Positions 1 to 5,429 of a stretch of 6,211 nucleotides of DNA are shown here, one piece after another. Made by a program: the position numbers and the translations under genes. This DNA comes from Deltaproteobacteria bacterium (GTDB lineage: Bacteria > Desulfobacterota > GWC2-55-46 > DRQE01): NCBI GenBank assembly GCA_016219165.1, contig JACRCB010000117.1, positions 1 to 6,211 on the forward strand, given 5' to 3'. A model generated the notes under the pieces. It ran no database searches and had not been told where the DNA came from. It worked only from the letters and a program-made list of their open reading frames with translations. Numbering within the stretch: the first letter of the stretch is position 1; every line of letters begins with the position of its first letter.

Positions 1-20
1 TCGGTGTGTCCCCACACCGA
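1..20. repeat. Small TCGGTGTG hairpin (compact form of a dispersed palindrome)
   Basis: A perfect 8-bp inverted repeat, TCGGTGTG (1-8) and CACACCGA (13-20), closes a TCCC loop. The right shoulder (15-31) matches 1622-1638 with two mismatches, so it belongs to the same family as the larger palindromes at 387-450, 1521-1546 and 1582-1632. It lies at the window edge, so the stem may extend to the left. Confidence 0.8.
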
Positions 21-34
21 AACATTTGCAAGTT

Positions 35-126
35 GTCATTGCGAGCCTCTTTCTCTGTCTTTGCGAGCCCTGAAACAATGCTGAAACAAGTTCAGCACAA
101 GGTTCAGGGCAGGCTCCGCGAAGCAA
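35..126. repeat. GTCATTGCGAG dispersed repeat, copy A, split by another repeat
   Basis: It begins with GTCATTGCGAG (35-45). Positions 35-68 match 287-320 with two mismatches (direct orientation). The expected tail, resembling GCGAAGCAA, reappears only at 118-126, after a separate palindrome at 67-110. This looks like one repeat family inserted into another. GTCATTGCGAG...GAAGCAATCTC repeats are widespread non-coding intergenic elements in several Gram-negative lineages. That is family knowledge; their function is not known to me. Short open frames running through here are by-products of the repeat. Confidence 0.75.
67..110. repeat. Two-tier CCCTGAA/TGCTGAA hairpin nested inside copy A
   Basis: The outer arms GCCCTGAA (67-74) and TTCAGGGC (103-110) are perfectly complementary over 8 bp. 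The inner arms TGCTGAA (79-85) and TTCAGCA (91-97) are perfect over 7 bp with a 5-nt loop. It resembles the common CTGAAACAAGTTCAG-type intergenic repeat of many bacterial genomes. Its position interrupts the GTCATTGCGAG element around it. Confidence 0.75.
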
Positions 127-143
127 CCCCCCGCCACCTTTCC

Positions 144-241
144 GTCATTGCGAGGAGCGGTTGCGAGGCGAAGCCGAAGCAAACTATGGGATTCCTCGCT
201 CCGCTCGGAACAGGCTCCGCAATCCCCCCGCAATAAGGGAT
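144..241. repeat. GTCATTGCGAG repeat copy B with degenerate tail
   Basis: A second direct copy of GTCATTGCGAG (144-154) runs through GCGAAGCCGAAGCAA-like sequence to 182. Next come fragments of related repeats: a CCTCGCTCCGCTCGG-type piece near 194-208 and CAGGCTCCGCAATCC (211-225), which echoes GCAGGCTCCGCGAAGC at 110-123. No ribosome binding site or protein-like composition supports coding here. Confidence 0.65.
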
Positions 242-336
242 GAGATTGCTTCGGTCGTTTCACTCCCTCGCAACGACAAAAAAAGTGTCATTGCGAGCCT
301 CTTTCGCCGTCTTTGCGAGCGAAGCGAAGCAATCTC
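242..336. repeat. Head-to-head pair of GTCATTGCGAG repeats (large inverted repeat)
   Basis: Positions 242-277 are an inverted copy (GAGATTGCTTCG ... CTCGCAACGAC). Positions 287-336 are a direct copy (GTCATTGCGAG ... CGAAGCAATCTC). The outer 12 bp (242-253 and 325-336) are perfectly complementary. The inner 11 bp (267-277 and 287-297) match with one difference. A 9-nt A-rich spacer (278-286) separates the copies. The pair could form a long hairpin or cruciform. Confidence 0.8.
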
Positions 337-341
337 GTTTC

Positions 342-385
342 TACGAAAATATACGAAAATAGGGTCAGCGCCTATTTGTTTTTTA
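342..385 (+). terminator. Tandem TACGAAAATA plus hairpin and T-run (possible terminator or REP-like unit)
   Basis: TACGAAAATA is repeated twice in tandem (342-361). The second unit leads into a 7-bp stem, AAATAGG (357-363) with CCTATTT (371-377), and a 7-nt loop. A run rich in T (379-384) follows. The shape fits a Rho-independent terminator for a + strand gene upstream of the window, but the stem is AT-rich and short. It could instead be a REP-like palindrome. Confidence 0.4.
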
Positions 386-480
386 GATATTTCGGTGTGC
401 TCGCCTCTCGGCGACGCCGATGGAAGCCGAGGGTCCTCACACCGAAATATTATCATAGCCTCCCTTTCGGGAGGACTCCG
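381..480. repeat. Composite palindromic repeat, copy b (upstream of lipA)
   Basis: A perfect 13-bp inverted repeat (387-399 with 438-450) encloses a 38-nt loop that has its own CTCGG/CCGAG pairing. It is followed by TATCATAGCC and a 6-bp hairpin, CCTCCC TTTC GGGAGG (459-474), whose loop reads GAAA on the other strand. Positions 437-480 recur in inverted orientation at 1552-1595 with a single difference. The whole unit corresponds to the element beyond lipA. Confidence 0.85.
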
Positions 481-487
481 AGAACCA

Positions 488-504
488 CCCCGGCTTTCGC
501 GGGG
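488..504. repeat. CCCCG...CTTTCG...CGGGG hairpin
   Basis: A 5-bp GC stem (488-492 with 500-504) encloses GCTTTCG. It is closely related to the hairpin at 1641-1656 downstream of lipA and to the common CCCGCTTTCGCGGGG intergenic repeat type. No T-run follows, so it is a poor terminator. Confidence 0.6.
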
Positions 505-540
505 ACTTGAAGGACATGCTCAGAGGTTTCTTGTTGTAAT

Positions 541-568
541 TTGAAAGGAAAAATGTTAATTTTATGAA
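541..568 (+). promoter_or_regulatory. Possible sigma70-type promoter for lipA
   Basis: In the only AT-rich stretch upstream of lipA, TTGAAA (541-546, 5 of 6 to the -35 consensus) is followed after 16 nt by TATGAA (563-568, 4 of 6 to the -10 consensus). That would leave a leader of about 35 nt. AT-rich DNA gives such matches by chance, so this is a candidate only. Confidence 0.3.
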
Positions 569-609
569 TTCTTAATCTTTTCAAAGCGTCTTTTTTAAAG
601 CCGGCGGCC

Positions 610-1506
610 ATGTCTTATTCTATAGAACATACCCCCCCGCATGAGGGTAAAAGGAGGCTCCCGGCTTACTTAAGGAAGCCGCAGGGGAATCCCGAGGTCC
701 TTCACCGGATGAAAAAGATTCTGAGGGAGAGGGGCCTCCACACCGTATGCGAATCCGCGCGGTGTCCCAACATAGGGGAGTGTTTCTCCAAGCCCACGGC
801 CACGTTCATGCTACTCGGGGAGGTATGCACGAGAAGCTGCGGCTTCTGCGGCGTTGAAAAAAAGCAAGGCAGGATTGAAAAACCCTCTCCGGATGAGCCA
901 TCGGCCATCGCCCTCGCGGTAAAGGAACTGGGCCTGAAGCACGTGGTCGTAACCTCGGTTACGAGGGATGATTTAAGATACGGCGGGGCGGATGAGTTCG
1001 CGGCAGTCGTAAGGGCGGTAAGGGAGAGTCTCCCGGATGTTTTTATCGAGGTGCTTACGCCGGATTTCAGGGGTGACGAATCAGCCTTGAATATCGTGCT
1101 CGAAAGCGCCCCTGACATATTCAACCACAATATCGAGACGGTCGAGCGGCTCTACCCCGCTGTCCGGCCGGAGGCTCTCTATTCGACCTCTCTCGAGGTT
1201 CTTTCAAAGGCGAAAAAGAGCGGCGTCCTTACGAAATCCGGCCTGATGCTGGGCTTGGGAGAGGGGAAAGAGGAGGTAAAGAAGGTCTTAAAAGACCTCC
1301 ACGGCGCGTGCGTTGATTGCGTGACCATAGGGCAGTATCTAAGGCCCACGCGGGCGAACCTTGAGGTAAAGGGATACGTAACGCCGGAGGGGTTTGAAGA
1401 ATACGGGGAATACGCGAAGGATATGGGGATAAAATACGTCTATTCCGGGCCTTTTGTGAGGAGTTCGTATAACGCGGAGGAGGTTTTTAAAATTCCGTCC
1501 CTATGA
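610..1506 (+). CDS. lipA: Lipoyl synthase (radical SAM)
   Basis: LipA inserts two sulfur atoms at C6 and C8 of a protein-bound octanoyl chain. This forms the lipoyl cofactor of 2-oxoacid dehydrogenase E2 subunits and the glycine-cleavage H protein. The 298-aa product has both iron-sulfur signatures: the LipA-specific C-x4-C-x5-C set (C47, C52, C58), which binds the sacrificial auxiliary cluster, and the radical-SAM C-x3-C-x2-C set (C73, C77, C80). NHNIETV (172-178) and the C-terminal RSSY (284-287), which carries the serine ligand of the auxiliary cluster, are present. Length is normal. The ATG at 610 leaves the usual short N-terminal extension before RLPAYLRKP. No strong Shine-Dalgarno is seen (only GGCGG just upstream). 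No lipB or other lipoate gene is in view, and both flanks are repeat DNA, so lipA appears to be a single transcription unit. Confidence 0.97.
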   Translation: MSYSIEHTPPHEGKRRLPAYLRKPQGNPEVLHRMKKILRERGLHTVCESARCPNIGECFSKPTATFMLLGEVCTRSCGFCGVEKKQGRIEKPSPDEPSAIALAVKELGLKHVVVTSVTRDDLRYGGADEFAAVVRAVRESLPDVFIEVLTPDFRGDESALNIVLESAPDIFNHNIETVERLYPAVRPEALYSTSLEVLSKAKKSGVLTKSGLMLGLGEGKEEVKKVLKDLHGACVDCVTIGQYLRPTRANLEVKGYVTPEGFEEYGEYAKDMGIKYVYSGPFVRSSYNAEEVFKIPSL

Positions 1507-1520
1507 ATTTTGTTTCAGAT

Positions 1521-1546
1521 GTTTCGGTGAGTCCCCTCACCGAAAC
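1521..1546. repeat. Perfect 11-bp hairpin just after lipA
   Basis: GTTTCGGTGAG (1521-1531) pairs perfectly with CTCACCGAAAC (1536-1546) around a TCCC loop, starting 15 nt after the lipA stop. It is the compact form of the TTTCGGTG palindrome family and has the same loop as the hairpin at 1-20. Compared with that copy, the TG/CA pairs at the stem tip are AG/CT, a matched change that preserves pairing. There is no T-run on either side. It may stabilise the lipA mRNA 3' end, but an intrinsic terminator is not supported. Confidence 0.8.
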
Positions 1547-1551
1547 AACCG

Positions 1552-1638
1552 CGGAGTCCTCCCGAAAGGGGGGCTATGATAATATTTCGGTGTGAGCACG
1601 CCTCGCGGCGACGCGGGGACACACCGAAATATCTGCAA
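1552..1638. repeat. Composite palindromic repeat, copy c (inverted relative to 381-480)
   Basis: It is read in the opposite orientation to the copy upstream of lipA. It contains CCTCCC GAAA GGGGGG (1558-1573), the rule GGCTATGATA, then the perfect 13-bp stem (1582-1594 with 1620-1632) around a 25-nt GC-rich loop. Positions 1552-1595 are the reverse complement of 437-480 with one difference. The loop shares a GGCGACGC core with the other copy but differs in length and content. Confidence 0.85.
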
Positions 1639-1640
1639 AC

Positions 1641-1656
1641 CCCCGCTTTCGCGGGG
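1641..1656. repeat. CCCCGC TTTC GCGGGG hairpin
   Basis: A perfect 6-bp GC stem has a TTTC loop (GAAA on the minus strand). It is the counterpart of the hairpin at 488-504 and belongs to a repeat type common in intergenic DNA of Gram-negative genomes. It directly abuts the composite repeat at 1552-1638. Confidence 0.7.
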
Positions 1657-1673
1657 ATTCCATGAAAGACTTC

Positions 1674-1691
1674 GCAGGGCTGAAGCCCTGC
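1674..1691. repeat. GCAGGGC TGAA GCCCTGC hairpin
   Basis: A perfect 7-bp stem (1674-1680 with 1685-1691) has a TGAA loop, followed by CCTACTGTAAAG with no T-run. It is another recognisable short dispersed palindrome type, distinct from the neighbouring families. It sits 65 nt before the aminotransferase start, so it could lie in that operon's leader if transcription begins upstream. Confidence 0.65.
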
Positions 1692-1755
1692 CCTACTGTA
1701 AAGAGGTTCTCTCAAAAGGCTTTTTCGGCACCCATTCTGATTACGGAGCGCAGCG

Positions 1756-2943
1756 ATGGAGGATTTTCACAGGATAAAACGTCTCCCGCCGTATGTATTC
1801 AACATAGTGGGAGACCTTAAGTTGGAGGCCCGGCGAAGGGGCGAGGATATAATAGACCTCGGCATGGGCAACCCGGACCAGCCGACCCCGCCGCATATCG
1901 TGGGAAAACTCGCCGAGGCCATCCATAATCCCAAAAATTACCGCTATTCGGCGTCAAAGGGCATATATAAACTGAGATGCGCCATCGCGGACTGGTACGG
2001 GCGGCGTTATAACGTGGATATAGACCCCGAAAAAGAGGCGGTTGCAACTATCGGCTCAAAGGAGGGGCTTGCACACCTCGCGCTCGCGATCATCGGCCCC
2101 GGGGATTGCGTATTGGTCCCGAACCCGACCTATCCCATACACGCATATTCGGTGATAATAGCGGGCGGGGATATAAGGAGCGTGCCGCTTCTTCCCGGCG
2201 TGGATTTTTTCGCGGAACTGCAGAGGGTGACAAAGGAGGTCTGGCCCAGGCCCAAACTCCTTATAATAAACTTCCCCCATAACCCCACAACCGAGGTCGT
2301 ATCAAAGGATTTCTTCGTCAAGGTCGTGGATTTCGCAAAGGAGCACGATATGATGGTAATCCACGACCTTGCTTATGCGGACATCGTCTTTGACGGATAC
2401 AGTGCCCCGAGTCTGCTCGAGGTTCCGGGGGCAAAGGACGTCGGGGTCGAGTTCTTCACCTTATCCAAGAGTTACAATATGCCGGGATGGAGGGTGGGTT
2501 TTGCCGCCGGGAACTCGAAGATGATAGGGGCGCTTACGAGAATCAAGAGTTACCTCGATTACGGCATGTTCCAGCCCATACAGATAGCGTCCATCATAGC
2601 GCTCAACGGCCCGCAGGAATGTGTCAAGGAAATCAGGGACATGTATCAGGCGCGCAGAGACGTCCTCGTGGAAAGTTTTGCAAAGGCGGGGTGGGAGATA
2701 GAAAAACCCAGGGCGACCATGTTTGTGTGGGCACGGATACCGGAGGCTATGCGGGGCATGGGCTCGCTTGAATTCTCAAAATTTCTTTTAAAAGAGGCGA
2801 GGGTTGCGGCCTCTCCCGGAATAGGCTTCGGAGAGTACGGAGACGAGTACGTAAGGCTGGCCCTCGTTGAGAACGAACAGCGCATAAGGCAGGCCGCAAA
2901 GGGCATAAAAAAGGCGTTCGAGACGAGGTTGCCGAAGGTATAG
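1756..2943 (+). CDS. alaC: PLP-dependent aminotransferase, AlaC-like (alanine transaminase type)
   Basis: This 395-aa fold-type I class I/II aminotransferase probably interconverts pyruvate/glutamate and alanine/2-oxoglutarate. The PLP lysine is K238 in TLSKSYNMPGWR, followed by the phosphate-binding R246. N176 in FPHNP, D204 and Y207 in HDLAYADI contact the cofactor, and R367 near the C-terminus binds the substrate carboxylate. The opening RIKRLPPYVF and the GIGFGEYGDEYVR segment are typical of the AlaC group, which automated annotation often calls LL-diaminopimelate aminotransferase. The start is well supported by GGAG (1745-1748), 7 nt before the ATG. It is the first gene of a tight operon with hom and thrC; aminotransferase-hom-thrC order is familiar from Geobacter-like genomes. 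Substrate is inferred from family likeness; aspartate or another amino acid cannot be excluded. Confidence 0.9.
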   Translation: MEDFHRIKRLPPYVFNIVGDLKLEARRRGEDIIDLGMGNPDQPTPPHIVGKLAEAIHNPKNYRYSASKGIYKLRCAIADWYGRRYNVDIDPEKEAVATIGSKEGLAHLALAIIGPGDCVLVPNPTYPIHAYSVIIAGGDIRSVPLLPGVDFFAELQRVTKEVWPRPKLLIINFPHNPTTEVVSKDFFVKVVDFAKEHDMMVIHDLAYADIVFDGYSAPSLLEVPGAKDVGVEFFTLSKSYNMPGWRVGFAAGNSKMIGALTRIKSYLDYGMFQPIQIASIIALNGPQECVKEIRDMYQARRDVLVESFAKAGWEIEKPRATMFVWARIPEAMRGMGSLEFSKFLLKEARVAASPGIGFGEYGDEYVRLALVENEQRIRQAAKGIKKAFETRLPKV

Positions 2944-2967
2944 GGGATTCCCGCGGGGAAAAGAGCC

Positions 2968-4326
2968 ATGGACAAAATAAAGGTGGGCCTTATAGGTTTT
3001 GGCACCGTGGGCACGGGGGTTGTGAGGGTGCTCAGGGAGAACTCCTCCGTCATAAAGGATAAACTCGGCTGCGAGGTGGTTCTGAAGCGTATTGCCGACA
3101 GGGACATAATCCGCAAGAGGGAGACAGATGTCCCGGGGGATATCCTTACGACCGACGTAGATTCGATAATAAACGACCCCGAGATAGCGATAGTCATAGA
3201 ACTCATAGGCGGGCTCGAAGCGGCTGGAGATATAATAGTGAAGGCCCTTAAAAAAGGGAAACACGTCGTAACCGCAAACAAGGCCCTCCTTTCCACCCGC
3301 GGCAAGGAGCTCTTCAGCCTCGCGGGAAAAGAGGGGTGCGACGTTGGTTTTGAAGCCAGCGTTGGAGGGGGCATCCCCATAATAAAGGCCCTGAGGGAAG
3401 GGCTTGCGGCAAACCGGGTCGAGTCAATCTACGGGATAATAAACGGCACCGCGAATTATATACTCTCGAAGATGACGAACGAGGGCGGGAAGTTCGAGAC
3501 GGTCTTGAAGGAGGCGCAGAAAAAGGGGTATGCTGAGGCGGACCCCACATACGACGTCGAGGGCATGGACACCGCTCACAAACTCGCGATACTCATAAAC
3601 CTCGCATACGGCACGTATATATCCCTGGAGAGCATTTATACCGAGGGGATAACGAGGATTACCGAACTCGATGTCCGGTTCGCCCGTGAATTCGGCTACA
3701 GGATAAAACTCCTCGCGATAGCAAAGAGGGAGGGGCGGGGCACCCATCCGGAGGTTGTGTCGGGGGAGGGAAAATCGATAGAGGCGAGGGTCCACCCGAC
3801 GATGATACCCCTTTCGCACCCCCTCTCCTCCGTGGAGGGCGTGTATAACGCCATACACATAAACGGCAACGCCTCCGGCCCCGTCATGTTCTACGGCAGG
3901 GGCGCGGGCATGATGCCCACGGCGAGCGCGGTAGTCGCCGATATAATAGACATATCGAGGAACATACTTAAGGGAAAAGGGCCGAGGACAACGCCGCTCG
4001 CATACACGGAAGAGTCTTTGAAGGACATAAAGGTAAAGAAGATAGACGACCTGGAAGTCCCTTACTACATAAGATTTTCCGCAAAAGACCTGCCCGGGGT
4101 GTTATCTAAGATTTCCGGGGTGCTCGGAAGCCACAACATAAGCATTTCCTCGGTGATACAGAAGGGCAGGCAGCGCGGCGGGACGGTGCCCCTTGTAATC
4201 ATAACCCACAACTCGCTCGAGAGGGAATTTAGAAAATCTATCGAAGAGATAGAAACCCTAAGCGTGATAGCGGGGAAGACAATGTATATAAGGATAGAGG
4301 AGAATAGCGGTGGCGCTGACCAGTAA
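2968..4326 (+). CDS. hom: Homoserine dehydrogenase with C-terminal ACT domain
   Basis: It catalyses NAD(P)H-dependent reduction of aspartate-4-semialdehyde to homoserine, the branch-point step to threonine and methionine. The 452-aa protein has an N-terminal Rossmann domain with GFGTVG (10-15) and TANKALL (102-108, K105). The catalytic/dimerisation domain has GIINGTANYIL (156-166) and GYAEADPTYDVEGMD (187-201). E190, D196, D201 and K205 keep the spacing of the yeast enzyme's E208, D214, D219 and K223. An ACT domain covers about 365-443 and probably mediates threonine feedback inhibition. There is no aspartokinase domain, so this is the monofunctional form. It starts 24 nt after the aminotransferase stop with a weak purine-rich site (GGGGAAAAGAG), so it is probably co-transcribed. 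Its 3' end overlaps thrC by 17 nt. Confidence 0.97.
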   Translation: MDKIKVGLIGFGTVGTGVVRVLRENSSVIKDKLGCEVVLKRIADRDIIRKRETDVPGDILTTDVDSIINDPEIAIVIELIGGLEAAGDIIVKALKKGKHVVTANKALLSTRGKELFSLAGKEGCDVGFEASVGGGIPIIKALREGLAANRVESIYGIINGTANYILSKMTNEGGKFETVLKEAQKKGYAEADPTYDVEGMDTAHKLAILINLAYGTYISLESIYTEGITRITELDVRFAREFGYRIKLLAIAKREGRGTHPEVVSGEGKSIEARVHPTMIPLSHPLSSVEGVYNAIHINGNASGPVMFYGRGAGMMPTASAVVADIIDISRNILKGKGPRTTPLAYTEESLKDIKVKKIDDLEVPYYIRFSAKDLPGVLSKISGVLGSHNISISSVIQKGRQRGGTVPLVIITHNSLEREFRKSIEEIETLSVIAGKTMYIRIEENSGGADQ

Positions 4327-5380
4327 AGGGCTCTGGAGGGGAGTTGTGAGGGAGTATCTCAAATATCTCCCCCCTGTAAAGGATGAATGCATCGTTACCT
4401 TGAAAGAGGGGAATACCCCGCTTATAGAGGCAAGAAATTTAAGGGATGCAATCGGTGGGGTCAGGCTGTTTTTGAAATTCGAGGGGGTTAACCCTACCGG
4501 TTCTTTTAAGGACAGGGGGATGACACTCGCCGTATCAAAGGCGAAGGAAGAGGGCAGCGCCGCCATAATATGCGCATCCACGGGGAATACGTCGGCCTCG
4601 GCCTCGGCCTATGCCGCGAAAGGCGGCATGAAGGCGTACGTGCTTGTGCCGCATGGAGGGGTTGCGCTCGGGAAACTCTCACAGGCGATGATACACGGCG
4701 CCATTGTCGTGGAGGTGGAGGGGAGTTTTGACGATGCGCTGGGCATAGTTAAGGATATAACGAAGGATTATCCCGTAACGATGGTAAACTCCTTGAACCC
4801 CTTCAGGATAGAGGGGCAGAAGACCGCGGCCTTTGAGGTATGCGAACATCTGGGGGGCGCGCCGGAGTATCACTTCCTCCCCGTGGGCAATGCCGGCAAC
4901 ATCACCGCCTACTGGAGGGGGTACAGGGAGTATAAGGCAAAGGGGTTTATACCGGCGCTTCCGAAGATGATGGGTTTTCAGGCAGAGGGTGCGGCCCCCA
5001 TTGTTCGGGGGGAGGTCGTCTTAAATCCCAAGACCGTCGCCTCCGCGATAAAGATAGGGAATCCGGCGAGCTGGAAGAGCGCGCTCGAGGCTCGGGACCA
5101 AAGCGGCGGGGTGATAGACATGGTCACCGATGAAGAGATACTCTTTGCCTACGGGCTTGTCGCCTCGCGCGAGGGTATATTCTGCGAGCCCGCATCCGCC
5201 GCCTCGGTTGCCGGGGTCATAAAGCTCAAGAATCAGGGCGTGGTGAAAGATACGGATACGGTTGTGGCGACACTTACCGGGCATGGACTTAAAGACCCTG
5301 ATACCGCCATGGGCGTGTCAATAAAACCGGTAAGGGTAGAGCCTGACATAAAGAAGATAATAAAGGTCATGGGGTTTTGA
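4310..5380 (+). CDS. thrC: Threonine synthase
   Basis: This PLP enzyme converts O-phosphohomoserine to threonine and phosphate, the last step of the pathway. The 356-aa product is the short type seen in many bacteria. NPTGSFKDRG (61-70) carries the PLP lysine K67. STGNTSAS (90-97) holds the cofactor-binding N93. VGNAGNI (192-198) is the PLP phosphate loop, and TGHGLKDP is at 333-340. The start is GTG at 4310, inside the end of hom, with GAGG (4297-4300) 9 nt upstream. It places WRGVVREYLKYLPP at the N-terminus as in family members. The 17-nt overlap suggests translational coupling with hom. Homoserine kinase, which makes its substrate, is not next to it here. Confidence 0.96.
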   Translation: MALTSKGLWRGVVREYLKYLPPVKDECIVTLKEGNTPLIEARNLRDAIGGVRLFLKFEGVNPTGSFKDRGMTLAVSKAKEEGSAAIICASTGNTSASASAYAAKGGMKAYVLVPHGGVALGKLSQAMIHGAIVVEVEGSFDDALGIVKDITKDYPVTMVNSLNPFRIEGQKTAAFEVCEHLGGAPEYHFLPVGNAGNITAYWRGYREYKAKGFIPALPKMMGFQAEGAAPIVRGEVVLNPKTVASAIKIGNPASWKSALEARDQSGGVIDMVTDEEILFAYGLVASREGIFCEPASAASVAGVIKLKNQGVVKDTDTVVATLTGHGLKDPDTAMGVSIKPVRVEPDIKKIIKVMGF

Positions 5381-5390
5381 ACGGAATGCC

Positions 5391-5421
5391 CGCCTGCCTG
5401 TGCGTCGCACGCAGACAGGCG
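5391..5421. repeat. GCCTGCCTG...CAGACAGGC imperfect hairpin after thrC
   Basis: CGCCTG (5391-5396) pairs with CAGGCG (5416-5421). After one mismatch, CTG (5398-5400) pairs with CAG (5412-5414), with weaker pairing toward the tip. It starts 10 nt after the thrC stop. There is no T-run, so it is not a clear Rho-independent terminator. It resembles a dispersed GCCTGCCTG...CAGACAGGC element seen in assorted bacterial genomes (from general familiarity, not searched). Confidence 0.6.
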
Positions 5422-5429
5422 CAATCCCG

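Noticed and set aside
35..336. CRISPR array
   Set aside because: The repeated units vary in length and orientation, spacing is irregular, no unique equal-length spacers are present, and there are no cas genes.
161..544. Open frame of 127 codons in the upstream repeat region (also a 76-codon frame at 6-236 and minus-strand frames over the same DNA)
   Set aside because: The translation is made of the palindromic repeats (HRNI-, Arg/Ser-rich segments that recur from 1515 to 1715). It has no ribosome binding site and no family likeness.
702..1130. 142-codon minus-strand open frame inside lipA
   Set aside because: It is a shadow of the lipA reading frame with no independent start signal or recognisable motif.
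1521..1546. Rho-independent terminator for lipA
   Set aside because: The stem is strong but no T-run follows on either strand. It fits better as a member of the dispersed hairpin family.
1507..1755. Riboswitch or T-box leader for the alaC-hom-thrC operon
   Set aside because: The hairpins here are copies of dispersed repeats found elsewhere in the window. I see no T-box motif, no threonine-codon leader peptide and no attenuator with a T-run.
2646..3380. 244-codon minus-strand open frame across the alaC/hom junction
   Set aside because: It is antisense to two well-supported enzymes with intact motifs, and its composition is that of a reverse-strand shadow.
3424..3858. 144-codon minus-strand open frame inside hom
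   Set aside because: It is antisense to the conserved catalytic region of homoserine dehydrogenase and has no supporting signal.
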